Shown here: one piece after another, positions 23,630 to 34,063 of the stretch
Layout of the letters: every line of letters begins with the position of its first letter
Position numbering within the stretch: position 1 is the stretch's first letter
Source of the DNA: Darksidea phi
Lineage: Eukaryota; Ascomycota; Dothideomycetes; Pleosporales; Lentitheciaceae
DNA: 64,000 nucleotides
NCBI GenBank assembly: GCA_030770425.1
Contig: JASJFT010000066.1
Location: 1 to 64,000, forward strand
Direction of reading: 5' to 3'
The notes under the pieces: model-generated
What the model saw: the letters and a program-made list of their open reading frames with translations, nothing else
What the model was told of the DNA's origin: nothing
Databases searched by the model: none
Program-made: the position numbers and the translations under genes

Positions 23630-24938
23630 TCAAGTAGTATCTACAGTACCCATCTTACACGTACGTGAGTTGTGCCTAGGCTCCCTGCAGCGCGTGCAGC
23701 GCGCCAGAGCCTGCCGGCTCACACCTGATCGCGCAGCAGCTTGACGCCTTTCGCCCTCTAGCTGCTGCTTAACCTCCTTTTGAGCAATAATATCCTCTCC
23801 CTCTACCTTTGTTAAGGTGCCTTGCTTCTGATTCGCTTCTTTTCCGCTGTTTACGCGTTGTGGCAGCTCTACGGTAGCGTTTGTATAGCCATCGAGGAGA
23901 ACTAGTGCAACCTCCGCATGGTATCTCTGGAGTGCTAGATGCAGGGAGGTATATGAGTAACGGTCTTTCGCATTCCTTTTTGCACCTTGATCGGGTAGGA
24001 TCTTGAAAATATCCTGAAAGCCATTCGCACTTGCGATGTGCAATGGAGTCTGCTTGTTCTTGCGCGCGATCCGAACGCTAGCATTGGACCCAAGCAACTG
24101 GCTGACAATATTGCAATGGCCACATTTTGCTGCAAAAGAATAAAGGAGGTGCGCCGGTATTGTCCCCGAGACTGCCCTCTAATCCATGCTTGAGTAACAC
24201 AGACACGAACGCATGGTGTCCGTAAATGGCCGCCACATGTAGTGCACTTCTTTCCTCGTCAGAGATGTACGGGATGTGCGACTGGAGTTTGCCGCAAAGC
24301 ACGTCATCAGACACTATAGACCCAAGCTCAGCAATGAGATGGAAAATGGGTGGAGTGCTCCCACTACTAGGAGCAGTTACTACCCTATATCTGAGAACCC
24401 GGCGGAGAAGATTAGAATTTCCGAGCCGTATTGCATTTTCTATGAGAAAAACAATTTCGGTCCACGTAATCTGGATGCTTCAACGCAATGTGACTCAGGG
24501 CGCTGTCCGCGCCACGTTGGAAGGCTGCCAATAAGGTTGAACCATTATCGAACGCCCCATCGTCAATAAGCCGGCCCAGAGTAATGTCCCGCTCAACTTC
24601 ACATAGAGCTTCCGCAAGAGGAGCCTTCGGGCTCTCAATTTCTTCGTCTTTGATGTCGTAAGTGCTATGCATAGCCTGCACCACGGCCATCCATTTCGAA
24701 AGATCATTGGGATCCGACAAATTCGGGTCTAGTCGAGAGTCGACATCACCGACTTGATAAGGCTGGAGATGAGTAGGATTAACATCTGAGGTTGAATCGG
24801 CATCATCATGTCTCATCGTCACCAGTAACTCACAAAGTCATCATTCCTTAGAGATTCGGAGATGAAATCGACACTAGACTGGTCTATGCCAGGGGCTTGG
24901 ATGATATGCTGCTTGCCTTCTGAACACCTCTCAGCCAT
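23630..24938 (-). pseudogene. Ankyrin-repeat protein with CCHC tail, two frame breaks
   Basis: Start MAERCSEGKQ at 24938; exon 1 24834-24938, intron 24763-24833 (GTGAGT...CTCCAG). Then an alpha-helical leader and three or so ankyrin repeats: SALHVAAIYGHHAFVSVLLKH, AAKCGHCNIVSQLLG, TPLHIASANGFQDI and TSLHLALQRYHAEVALVLLD. Ankyrin repeats bind other proteins. The frame is broken twice, near 24438 and near 24150, each time by what looks like one extra T (minus strand) in a T run; these may be real mutations or sequencing errors. The last 70 residues are different: charged helix KEVKQQLEGERRQAAARSG, then CTRCREPRHNSRTC, a zinc knuckle like that ending fungal pogo/DDE transposases. So the 3' end appears to be a fusion to transposase-derived sequence. 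Confidence 0.65.
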
Positions 24939-25739
24939 GTCTGTGCATGGACAAGCCAATATTTAGCGGCATATGAGAATGATGGAACTCCGCCCGGTGA
25001 GCTTTCTTTGTTTGTCTCTTTCGCCATTACCGGATATTCGGTCATTTCCCGGACCATGGAATCGCTCGATACACGTGAGGCAGGTCGTCTGAGAGCGTTG
25101 TAATGGACCCGAAGATATTAGAGGCACCTGCCGGTGATGACCAAATGTGGATGGTGCTCCGGGGCATGCGAAGCAACCTCTTTGGGGCTGCTCTCATTCT
25201 CTCTCTCGTTGGGAGACTCTATCTCATTTTTAGCAAGATAAGACTGTCCCTCCGAATTCGGTGCGTATGGTTTCGATGGATAATGGCTTCGTGTTGCACG
25301 GCAATCTCGGGCCTGGCCACGTGAACAGTACTCCCTTATTAATTCTTAATATTTTATACTCTTTTACTGTCTTTTTAGGGTAGGGGGGTGTATCAGGCTA
25401 GCTCACACACCAGATCAGATCACATGACTGCTCCTGGCTGCTACGCCCCATTCTGTTCCACATAAGCCGCTCCCATACAGAGCCCCTACAATCAACCGCA
25501 GTTCCCACTTCTTTCCCTCACAGTGATTCACTGTGATAACTCACTGTGATACTCTCCCTAGAGTGCCCTTGCTGCACTTTTCATCCCGCTTTATTTAATC
25601 AGGAAGGTGCAGACGAGCGTCATCTCGGCAGTCGGTACTCCACTCCAACCTTCATCACGCACCCAAGGCACGAACTTTAGAACCGACGCAGTTACTGTCG
25701 CCCTACAACACCTATTAACGTTGTCGTCAGCCTTTGAGT
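24939..25739. other. Intergenic region between divergent ankyrin and P450 genes
   Basis: Contains the promoters of both neighbours. Around 25518-25550 the sequence CACTGTGAT occurs twice in direct orientation, preceded by an inverted copy (TCACAGTGA), giving a small palindromic cluster about 200 bp upstream of the P450 start. A 73-codon frame at 25103-25324 has no recognisable domain and was not called. Confidence 0.5.
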
Positions 25740-27475
25740 ATGATAAAGGAGGCCTTGGTGTCCGTCGCTGTTGCGGCGCTTAGTTACTTCTTCTACACCG
25801 TGTATCGCGCCCGCAATGTCATGTACAGGCTGCGCGCCCAAGGCAAGGTCCGTCCACTCACGTGCCGCTATCAGTTCACCTTCTGATCGAAACAGCCTAT
25901 GCCGCCATACAATTGGGCCACTGGTCACCTCCTGGTCATCAAAGAGTTTGTCGACAAACTCCCCACCGATGCCGTATTCAACTATGTGGCCTTCAATATC
26001 TCGCGCACATTCACCAAGCACGACATGTTCTACCTAGATTTCTGGCCCTTCATGACACCCATTCTAGTCATCAAGAATCCGTATGTCGCGGGGCAGATTA
26101 TGGGGAGAGTCGATGCGCGGAAACCCGTCACTGTCCGAGATGCGTTTGTGCAGATGACGGGAGGGGATTCCCTTCTTACCATGGCCGAGCAGCCCTGGAA
26201 ACAGTGGCGATCTATCTTTGCTCCGGGATTCAGTCCTGCGCATATGCTTGATCAGGTCCCTGTTATCGTTGATCAAGGGAAGACGTTTTGTGGCAAGCTG
26301 CGCGAAGCTGCGCGGAACGGAACACTTTTCCAGCTAGAGGAGGCGACTATTCGGCTAACAATAGACGTCATAAGTCTTGTTGCACTGTGAGTCGTTGACG
26401 CGCGCTTTCAAATGTACGAAAAAGCGTTGACAATCACAACAGAAATGTCCGGCTCAACTACCAACTCCAGGATGGACAATTCCCCAGCACCATGCGTTCT
26501 CTGATTGAGACGGTGACTTTCGGGCAAGATCTGAATCCGCTGCAGCGCTGGAACCCCATACGACCTTTCTTGGTATGGAAATATGGCCGCATCCTGAACA
26601 CGTATATCCGCGGGGAGCTCGCAAAGCGATTCGAGGAGCGAAAGTCTCTTATTGAGAGCCGTGATCGCGCCACAGACAAGCGAACAGGGAAATCAATTGC
26701 ATCCCTAGCTTTGGACGAGTACATCACGAACCACATGCAGACCGAGACCGCGAAACTGGACAGCGACTTCGAGCGCTACGCCAGCGCTCAGATACGCTTA
26801 TTTCTGGTCGCAGGGCACGACACGACCTCAAGTACACTGACGTACACACTGCATCTTCTGTACAAGCACCCCGATTTCTTGGCCCGCGTGCGCGCAGAAC
26901 ACGACTCTGTCTTTGGCACTGACGCAGGCGCGGCTGCGGATATTCTGTCTAATGACCCAACACTGCTCAACCAACTGCCAATCACCTCTGCAGCGATAAA
27001 AGAATCTCTCCGCCTCTTCCCACCAGCGGGTGGGGTCCGTGAAGGCAGCCCAGACATCACACTTGTCGCTGAGGACGGTACTCAATACCCCACAGACGGC
27101 TGTGCCATCTGGGTTCCCCACGAAGCCGTCCACCGAAATCCGGCCTACTGGCCGCGCGCCGATGAATTCGTCCCAGACCGCTTCCTGTGCGAGCCGGAAG
27201 ATCCCCTTTATCCGACCAAGGGTGCCTGGCGCGCGTTCGAGTTCGGCCCGCATAACTGTATTGGCCAGACACTTGCACTGACGGAGATTAAGACGTTGCT
27301 TGTTATGGTTGTACGGCAGTTTGATTTGAAAGAGGCGTATGCGGAGTGGGATCAATCGCATCCGGTTGCTGGGCTGAGGGAGGCTAATGGTGAAAGGGCG
27401 TATCAGGTCAGTGGTGGGGGTGGGGGACAGCATCCTTCTTGTCGCTATCCGTGCCGGATCTCCGTTCGTGAGTAG
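25740..27475 (+). CDS. Cytochrome P450 monooxygenase, 543 aa, three exons
   Basis: Exons 25740-25847, 25896-26386 and 26443-27475 give 1632 nt in frame. The N terminus (MIKEALVSVAVAALSYFFY) is a membrane anchor for the ER; PMPPYNW follows as the hinge. Conserved elements: I-helix AGHDTTSS (oxygen activation), ExxR as ESLR, a PDRFL block, and the heme loop FEFGPHNCIG with the axial cysteine. The usual arginine of FxxGxRxCxG is histidine here. Total length fits fungal class II P450s, which need a P450 reductase encoded elsewhere. The substrate is unknown. The first donor, GTCCGT, is weak but the join is required for the anchor. The C-terminal 20 residues are glycine-rich and unusual. A truncated second P450 lies tail to tail 165 bp downstream. 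Confidence 0.9.
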
Positions 27476-27639
27476 AGGGGTTTCCAAATCATGGTCTCCA
27501 TACATAGCTCGAACGTGTGCTTGGTGGGAGAAGAAGGTCTACGACGGAAGAGAAATGGTCGAATAAGTACAAACTTTAAACTCAAACTTCTTGAATTCCT
27601 GAGCACTCTATATGCTATAATCATTGCGCACTGCATGTT

Positions 27640-28375
27640 CTACTCTTTGGTGCCGAGATTCCTCCTGCGGATTCTGAAGGGAATAGCAGCTCCAGGCTTC
27701 AAGCTTCCCAGCCCAAACTTCGCCGGGCTTACTTTAGGCAGGTCCTCCAGAAGCTCAATATCATACCGATCCGCAATAAGCGCAGCTGACAAAATAATAG
27801 CATTCTTCGCCAGGAACCGTCCCGGGCAAATTGCATTGCCCCCTAAATATCTTGTTAGCTTTGATGCTTTGGAGATGCGATTGTTAGTACTGACCACCGT
27901 AAGGAATCCACAATCCCTGAAGTACATCCAAATTGAAGGTTCCTTTGTCATCTTGTACCTTTTCTGTCGTAGTATTCCGGGCCCCCGGCCGCATGGCGGG
28001 CTTCATAGGGCCACCGGCCGGATTATGTATATACGTAATAAACCTATCCGGCCAGAACCTGTGTACGGGGTACTCGCCATCCTTCGTATTCCAGAAGCCC
28101 TGGTCCATATGCGAGATCCCAGAGTTCACCAGCGCGACTTTGCCTTTGGGAAGTTGCCAATTGCCTAGGGAAATGTCTTTGTGCGGGGAACAGGCTACGA
28201 AATATGTTTTCACGTACATTCGCAGCGTTTCGGCGTATATGGAGAGGAGGAGTGGGTCTTTGGTCAGGCCATCGAGGTTGAAGCCTGGGGGACTGGTGGT
28301 GGAGGAGTTAGCGTACCCACACTACCACCCACAGTATAAAAATTACCTGCGATAATACCAGCATCCCACTTATAT
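27640..28375 (-). pseudogene. C-terminal half of a second cytochrome P450, 5' part lost in a RIP'd repeat
   Basis: Readable exons on the minus strand are 27898-28292 and 27640-27842, joined over an intron 27843-27897 (GTGGTC, CTAAC, TTTAG). They encode AETLRMYVKTYF (ExxR), a FWPDRF block and the heme loop WIPYGGGNAICPGRF-type sequence with its cysteine, then a normal C terminus. Upstream, an intron 28293-28346 (GTAATT, GCTAAC, CCAG) leads into a short exon end coding KWDAGIIAG, which already lies in the repeat at 28305-29213. Beyond that no P450 sequence can be read. About 300 N-terminal residues, including the membrane anchor and I-helix, are missing. The remaining half is undamaged. It belongs to a different P450 subfamily from its neighbour. 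Confidence 0.8.
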
Positions 28376-29213
28376 CTATCTCTTATCCTTAGCTAGCTTC
28401 CTTACCTCTTCCTTAAACTTACTATTAATACCTACTAACTATATATCTTTACCAACGATCGTTCGCCTAGTTCTTTAGTAGGAGGAACTAGAGTATAATA
28501 GGCTATTCGAGTATAGCGCTCTAAACCTTTCGAATATCGCGGCGGAGTATCCCCGGCGCTATAGGCGGGAGGCACTATTAATAGGGCTCCTCGATTATAA
28601 TAATTATTAGTATAAAACTAACTATACGTTGGATATATTCGAGGGAACAAGCAGCGATAGGATTCTCGTATAGCTATTAGTAGTTACCTATAATATATTT
28701 CTATCCGAGGCCTATATAACGAGGATAGGTATTTTATTAAGAGGTAGCTATATCGTCTATATAGGCTGGAGGAAAAGCTTATATACGGAAGACGGTTAAG
28801 GAAGAAGAAATCGGCCTTCTTAGTAGACTATCGAGGGAGCTAATACCTAACGTAGAAGATAGAGCTAGTATCTATAGTAGATACGATACGAACGATAGTA
28901 TAGGGGCGGATGACGACGAGAATACCTAGCTAGGGAGGCTACCGGTAAGTAGAGGACTAAGAAGTGGCCTAACGTAGGTTACCTTACTATCGTTATTAGT
29001 AGGGGGTTCAGTGTTATCGGCGCGATTAACTATCTATATATATTATTACTAAATTAGAAGCTGTTATTATCGTGTAGTTACTACCTATTACGTGAGATAT
29101 CGAAATATTAAAACATAATAAGGTAATTAGAATCACGAAAAACACAGCCAGCCCAGGAGCCAACGTGACGTCACGCCGGGTATTGGCCCAAGCTCCTAGG
29201 GGAGGGGCTGACT
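28305..29213. repeat. Dispersed repeat, inverted partner of the insert in the gypsy element
   Basis: Nearly the whole stretch can be aligned, in reverse complement, with about 3597-4560. It has kept more C and G than that copy, so it is the less mutated member. Shared landmarks are the CCCCTCCCCTAGGAGCTT block at the right end and CGAACGATCGTT near the left. It is AT-rich and CA-poor except for its last 100 bp. The left boundary falls in an intron of the truncated P450. No TIR, LTR or target duplication was identified, so the class of element is open. Confidence 0.75.
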
Positions 29214-30958
29214 GTCTTATATCATTCACAAGTAAGAAAACTTGAGCGAGGTCAAACACAGTAGCTAAAACCCGCCGCTGAAGATGCCTATCTATCTGGT
29301 AGATGAAGTCAATAAAGTAATTGCTGGTGTACCGTTATAAAAACGCAGCCAGGCAGAGGTAAGAGAGATAATAACAATATATTTCTTTGATTAGATACAT
29401 CTTACCTGCTACATAGTTAATACCATATACCCCCTGCGGCATTCCTCGATGTTTAGCTAAAGGACTACGCTTCTACTAAATAAGCATAATCCAATACATT
29501 AGCCCCAGTTTCTGTTCTTCTTTTCGTGCACTCTAGATTAGGCCATACTTAAATTAATCTAGGTTAGGCGAAGGACACTAGCCGTGGAGTATAATATATT
29601 AGACAGAATTATAAGGTTTAGCTGGTACTACAGTCACGGGATTTTAACCCTAGTGATAATAGTAAAGAATAAATTCATCTTCCCCTCATTTTCTCTGCAG
29701 TCTATATACTACTTCGTCCAGAGCTATAACTCTTTACTCGTTACAAAGAAAGCTATTCTCGTAATACTAGCATATAAGTCCCGGGGCAGAGTAGGCTCAG
29801 CCCCGGTCTGAAGTAGACAGGCGAGATATACAAAGGTATAGGCTACTTAGCAGCAGAGCCGGTAGGTCCGGGTCAGAGGATTAAGAAAAACAGAAAAACC
29901 AAGCCTAACAAGAGGAGGGAAAAGCGGCGGGGTAGTAAGGTGACGAGTGATATTTAGTATAGACAAGTGAGGGACTTCGTTAAGTCCGAAAGGGGGTCCT
30001 CGAATAGAGATTATGGGAAAGAAGCGAACACATGTCCCAAACCAGATATTACATTTACCCACTAGCCAACCCACGGACTCTGCAACTGTATGACTCCTTC
30101 GCTATCTCGATACGGATAATACATCGAATAAAAACCACGTGTTAGATGTATCACCGTGTTGAAGTAAGCCTTCCGCCTCCACACGTCCCTACGGTTGCCC
30201 CTAAGCGACGCCAGCATCAGCAAGGTAAGCAGCCCAATCAACGTAAGCTCCACACGTCCACACCGCAACCAGCCATCGCTCGCGCACATGGGCAATTCGA
30301 TGCCACCGAACGGCCGATGAGACCATTTGCGGTTCGCTGCAAGCTCCCGTTGCCCTACCCTTCCCGCGCACCAGGAATTATTCGTTGGATCATGTGTATG
30401 CGATGCACCCGTTCGTGTATGCATTCCTTCACTCATCTTACTTGCATTAGTTAGATATTATTGACTATATGCAGAGCGTTCTATAATCTTATCCTTACAC
30501 GCGGTTAGTGCTTCCCGACCAAATGCCTACTGTAGCATGCTGAGCCGCTTTATAAGCTTACCGCAGCGCGTGACATGCAACTCCATCACACTGTGTGATA
30601 AAACTAGGGGGAAAGAGCATCGTGATAGGAAGACGGACGGCCTTGTGGCTTGATGGGAGCGCTTCCTCCTCGTACATCTTCCCGCTACGACATCGGCTCG
30701 AGCGAGACTTGAAATTTTAACATGCAGAGAAGCGTCCGAGGCTAAAGAATGCGGACCGCGACCCCGATTTCAAGAAAGAAAGGCACGGTCATGAAGTCGA
30801 GATACAAGAGAAGAGGAGGTATAAAGCGACTATTCCCAACCATCATTTCATTCTCGTCAGTAGCCTCAACTCAAAAACTTCTTCTCTCCAGTTCTACTAT
30901 CGTCTTCCTCACATCATTTGATCCAATCTCCTACCCACCGGTCCCCATCAACAACACC
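29214..30958. other. Intergenic region with transposon-like traces
   Basis: No intact gene. Near 29284-29355 a plus-strand frame DEVNKVIAGVPL followed by a stop resembles the helix-turn-helix start of pogo-type transposases; this is a weak call. 29.2-30.0 kb is moderately AT-rich. The last 300 bp should hold the promoter of the secreted-protein gene at 30959. Short minus-strand frames (29847-30074, 30062-30436) have no domain and were not called. Confidence 0.4.
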
Positions 30959-31402
30959 ATGAACTCCCGCATCACCGCAGCCCTTTTCGCCCTCGCAGCG
31001 ACCCTCACTGCAGCGGCTCCCACCGAACTCTCCCTGCGCCAGCCCGGCGTCGAGTGGCACGCGGTAGGCAATCTTTACAGCGGCGAAGGTTGCAGCAGCC
31101 AATCCCTCATCTTCAGCGACCCAGTTTGGGGCGCAGCCAACCAATGCCACCCCGTTGATCGCTTCAACGACCAAGCGCCCGTTATCTCTTACAAGACGTT
31201 GAGCACGAGCCCTGGATGCAACGGTGAGTAAAACCCATCCGCTGCATCTCTGCGACGCAAGTTGCTAATGCAGATAGTCACTTTGTTCTACGACACGGCT
31301 TGCTCGGTTCCCGTCGGTGGATTCGCAGCTCCGGTCAATGGGTGCGTGCAGGGCAATTCTCCGTTCGAGTCTGTTTATGTGACCTGCCCCCCGGGAACTT
31401 AG
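30959..31402 (+). CDS. Small Cys-rich secreted protein, 129 aa
   Basis: Start in a CACC-ATG context; exons 30959-31223 and 31278-31402 (GTGAGT, GCTAAT, ATAG). The first 20 residues (MNSRITAALFALAATLTAAA) are a clear signal peptide. The mature part has six cysteines (GEGC, NQC, SPGC, TAC, NGC, VTC), consistent with three disulfides, and no membrane segment or known domain. Size, secretion and cysteine content make it an effector-type candidate, but nothing in the sequence shows a host or target. An alternative acceptor 7 bp earlier (GCAG) would give a longer, cysteine-poor tail in another frame and was rejected. It sits next to repeat-rich DNA, a common position for such genes. Confidence 0.72.
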
Positions 31403-32139
31403 TGGAGTGCCGCCGTATGTTGGCACCGAGGGACGGGGAACGCATGCAACACCATTACAACGTGCAACGGGAGATTAGTGGGATTGCGAGGGAAATGGTT
31501 GTCTAGATGGACCTTGAGTAGCACGACGCACGACAGAGAATTTAAATACCATGGTCTATAAGATTTATAACATAATTCTATGAAATTTTGTCAAATGTGT
31601 GACTATATCTGACGAGCATTCTGCTCGCACGCGACTTGGAGACCCATTAAATATGCTTTCTTGTGCCCTTGTTCTCTAAAACTTCAAGTAACCCCCCCGG
31701 CCCCCCCGTTCTTCCCACCACAACAACTCGTCTTCACCACGGTCTCGCCCATCTTTCCCAACCCAACCACCCCTTTACCCCTTTACCAACACTAGCTCCT
31801 AACACCAATAGCCTCCCACTCAACGTACCTTCTCTCCAAAGCAGCTGACCAATCATATTGCGCGAAGTACTCGCCTATTCACCGCTGGTCCTAAACGCTA
31901 AGCGTTCCGCGGGAAGCCTAGTCGCAAACCGGCGCGCCGCCCGGCGTTTCATCGTGTAGTGTGTGGGTCTCGCCTTATTCCAGATAAGGGGTTGCACGTC
32001 GGATCTCCATTTGCTGGTCATTGAAGTCGTGCCGATTTAATTCCCGAGAGCGTTCTACGACTCTCGTCCCGCTGAACCTTGCGCAAGCCCGTGGTACGTT
32101 GCTCGCACTAGATAGTCGTAAATAATCGGTTGATCGAGT
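31403..32139. other. Intergenic region
   Basis: No gene supported. 31680-31850 is C/A-rich low-complexity DNA (runs of C up to seven). The rest is the space between the convergent secreted-protein and membrane-protein genes and should contain their terminators. Confidence 0.5.
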
Positions 32140-33581
32140 TCAGCTAATGTTGTGCTTATCCTGAAAACAGTTAGTAACGTTGAGGAGTCGATAAACAGAA
32201 GAACGTACCAGCTCCTCCTTGATCCAATTATCCGTCCCAGACCTATGTCTTCTCTTCCTCTTCTCCCCCGCCATCTCCGCCTCCCACCCGTCCCCCACTA
32301 ACCCCAAGCTCCGCAAAGGCGCATGCGTAACATCGCCATTTACTCGGCTCCGGTCCACAAAATCTGGCCATGAATTCCCTCTTCCCTCTCCAATACTGAT
32401 TCTTCCACAACCAGTATTGACCCTCACAGCCTCAGCTGCACTCCCCATCCTTGCAGTCGCGGCCGTCTCTCTTCTTTCTAGCTCGTTCCCAATAGATGCA
32501 ATACGACGTTCCAACCCGCTGTTGCTGTGGCTATGGCCACTATTTGATTTTGCCCCAACGATTTGGACTAGTTTCCCCAGAACGGCGAATTCGAGCTTAA
32601 GTTTGATAGAGTAGACGACTCCTTTCAGTGTAGTTTCGATCAAGTAAAGATTGGCAAACTCTACTGTCAAAAGCGCAATATCCATCACAATGATGATCAT
32701 ATTGATGGCGAGCAGCTGATACATGATCTTCTTTCCTTGAGCTCCAGCTCTCACGGTACTGTCGGCCTCAGCCACGCTCGCAATATCGTCTTGAATGCTT
32801 TCCGAAAGTTTCAGGAGGCGTAATGTCTCCTTGATGTAGATGATAGAGAGGACGCATTCTTGCACAAAGAAGCCGACCATTTGTATTTTTTCCATGATGT
32901 TGTAGCCATTTACGAAGTGCATGAGGGTGCGGTCGGTCAAGGAGTTACTGTTTGAGCCGAAGGTGAGGACGGTAGTGGGAATATGAAGGATGATGATGTT
33001 GGTCATAATCATGTAGAGGGTATATCGGAGGACGCGCTGGGAGTTCGTGAGGAGATGAAGGCGGGACCAGAGGACGACGGATTGGCCTAGACAATTCAAC
33101 ATTAGAGATTGGTGCTAGATGGGATGTATAAGGAATTGCCCACCGGTGACCATTGTATACCAGCCGACTGTTAAAAGAGCAACGGCCACATAACAAATAC
33201 CGCTGTTCGGATCTAACAGCTGGAAGAACTTGATCAAGAACCCCAAACTATAGGGGATTACGCCAAACCCAGCGATGACCAAGGACCAGAAATACAGGCC
33301 ATGGTACTTGTTGAACGTGACTAAGATCAGGACGATGAGTTCGATGGCATTGTACAGTGAGAGTCCGATCAAGAAGGCGGTTATGATCTTGAGACTAAGG
33401 GAGTCGCCGGTATAGCCTGCAAATAGAGATCAGATGAATATAAGCTGATATTTAGCAGACTGTGAATACCTCCAGTAATTCCTGCGCCCGGAGATTGGAC
33501 AGAGCCTTGAGCAGGCGTTGATTGCGCTGCCGATGAAGAATCTTTCCAGCTCACACTCGCGTCAAGGCTCGAGGAAGCCAT
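32140..33581 (-). CDS. Multi-pass membrane protein (DUF7703-like), 427 aa, four exons
   Basis: Exons from the right: 33470-33581, 33144-33416, 32209-33086, 32140-32160; all introns have good signals (GTATTC...TGCAG; GTGGGC, CTAAT, CTAG; GTACGT, ACTAAC, TCAG) and the total of 1284 nt stays in frame. After a Ser-rich 40-residue N terminus come about seven hydrophobic segments, for example AIELIVLILVTF, YFWSLVIAGFGVIPYSLGF, VAVALLTVGWYTMV and MIIIVMDIALLTVEF, followed by a basic cytoplasmic tail of about 110 residues containing KRKRRHR. The seven-helix layout with N terminus outside suggests a receptor-like or uncharacterised fungal family (I recall it as DUF7703); function is unknown. The last exon is only seven codons including the stop. 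Confidence 0.78.
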
Positions 33582-34063
33582 CGCCTGGCTCTGAACCGAT
33601 TTCGTCTGGGGAAGCTCAATGTGGCGACCCCATAGTCTTCAGAAGGTGTTTGCTGTAGTTCGCGTAACGTTCTAACCCATTCTTCGTCGCATCTGGTGCC
33701 TTTCAGGGCCGCGAATTCGTATCAAGCACCAGCAGCTGAGAGTGTGGAGAAGAGGAGACCCACGCGATCCTGTTGCACCGGCAGCAATGGTGGAGAAAAT
33801 TCGGTTCAAGCATATCCCCGGCGAGGCTAGCTAGCGCGCTAGCAAAGACCAAGCACCAGCAGCTCGGGCGTGCTGGCGTTGGGCTGATTTTCATGAATGG
33901 CACAGATGACGTGGTTAATTATGCTCGGTAAAATCTGGGGGGGCCTCCTTTTCATTGACGAAAAGTATCGTAAAGTGGCTTCCATCAGGAGCCGAAGACC
34001 ATTACAACGAATACAAAGTCGGTAGAAAGAAAAGACAAAATCGCTACTGTGGAAAGAGCGCCA
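33582..34063. other. Intergenic region
   Basis: About 480 bp with no supported gene. It holds the promoter of the membrane protein at 33581 and the 3' end of the lectin-like gene. CACCAGCAGCT occurs twice (about 33726 and 33852), as direct copies about 125 bp apart. Confidence 0.45.

Noticed and set aside
25740..29213. A secondary-metabolite gene cluster around the two P450s
   Set aside because: No polyketide synthase, peptide synthetase, terpene cyclase or pathway regulator is present nearby, and one of the P450s is truncated.
31278..31506. Alternative longer second exon of the secreted protein
   Set aside because: It needs a different acceptor and gives an arginine-rich tail that breaks the cysteine pattern.
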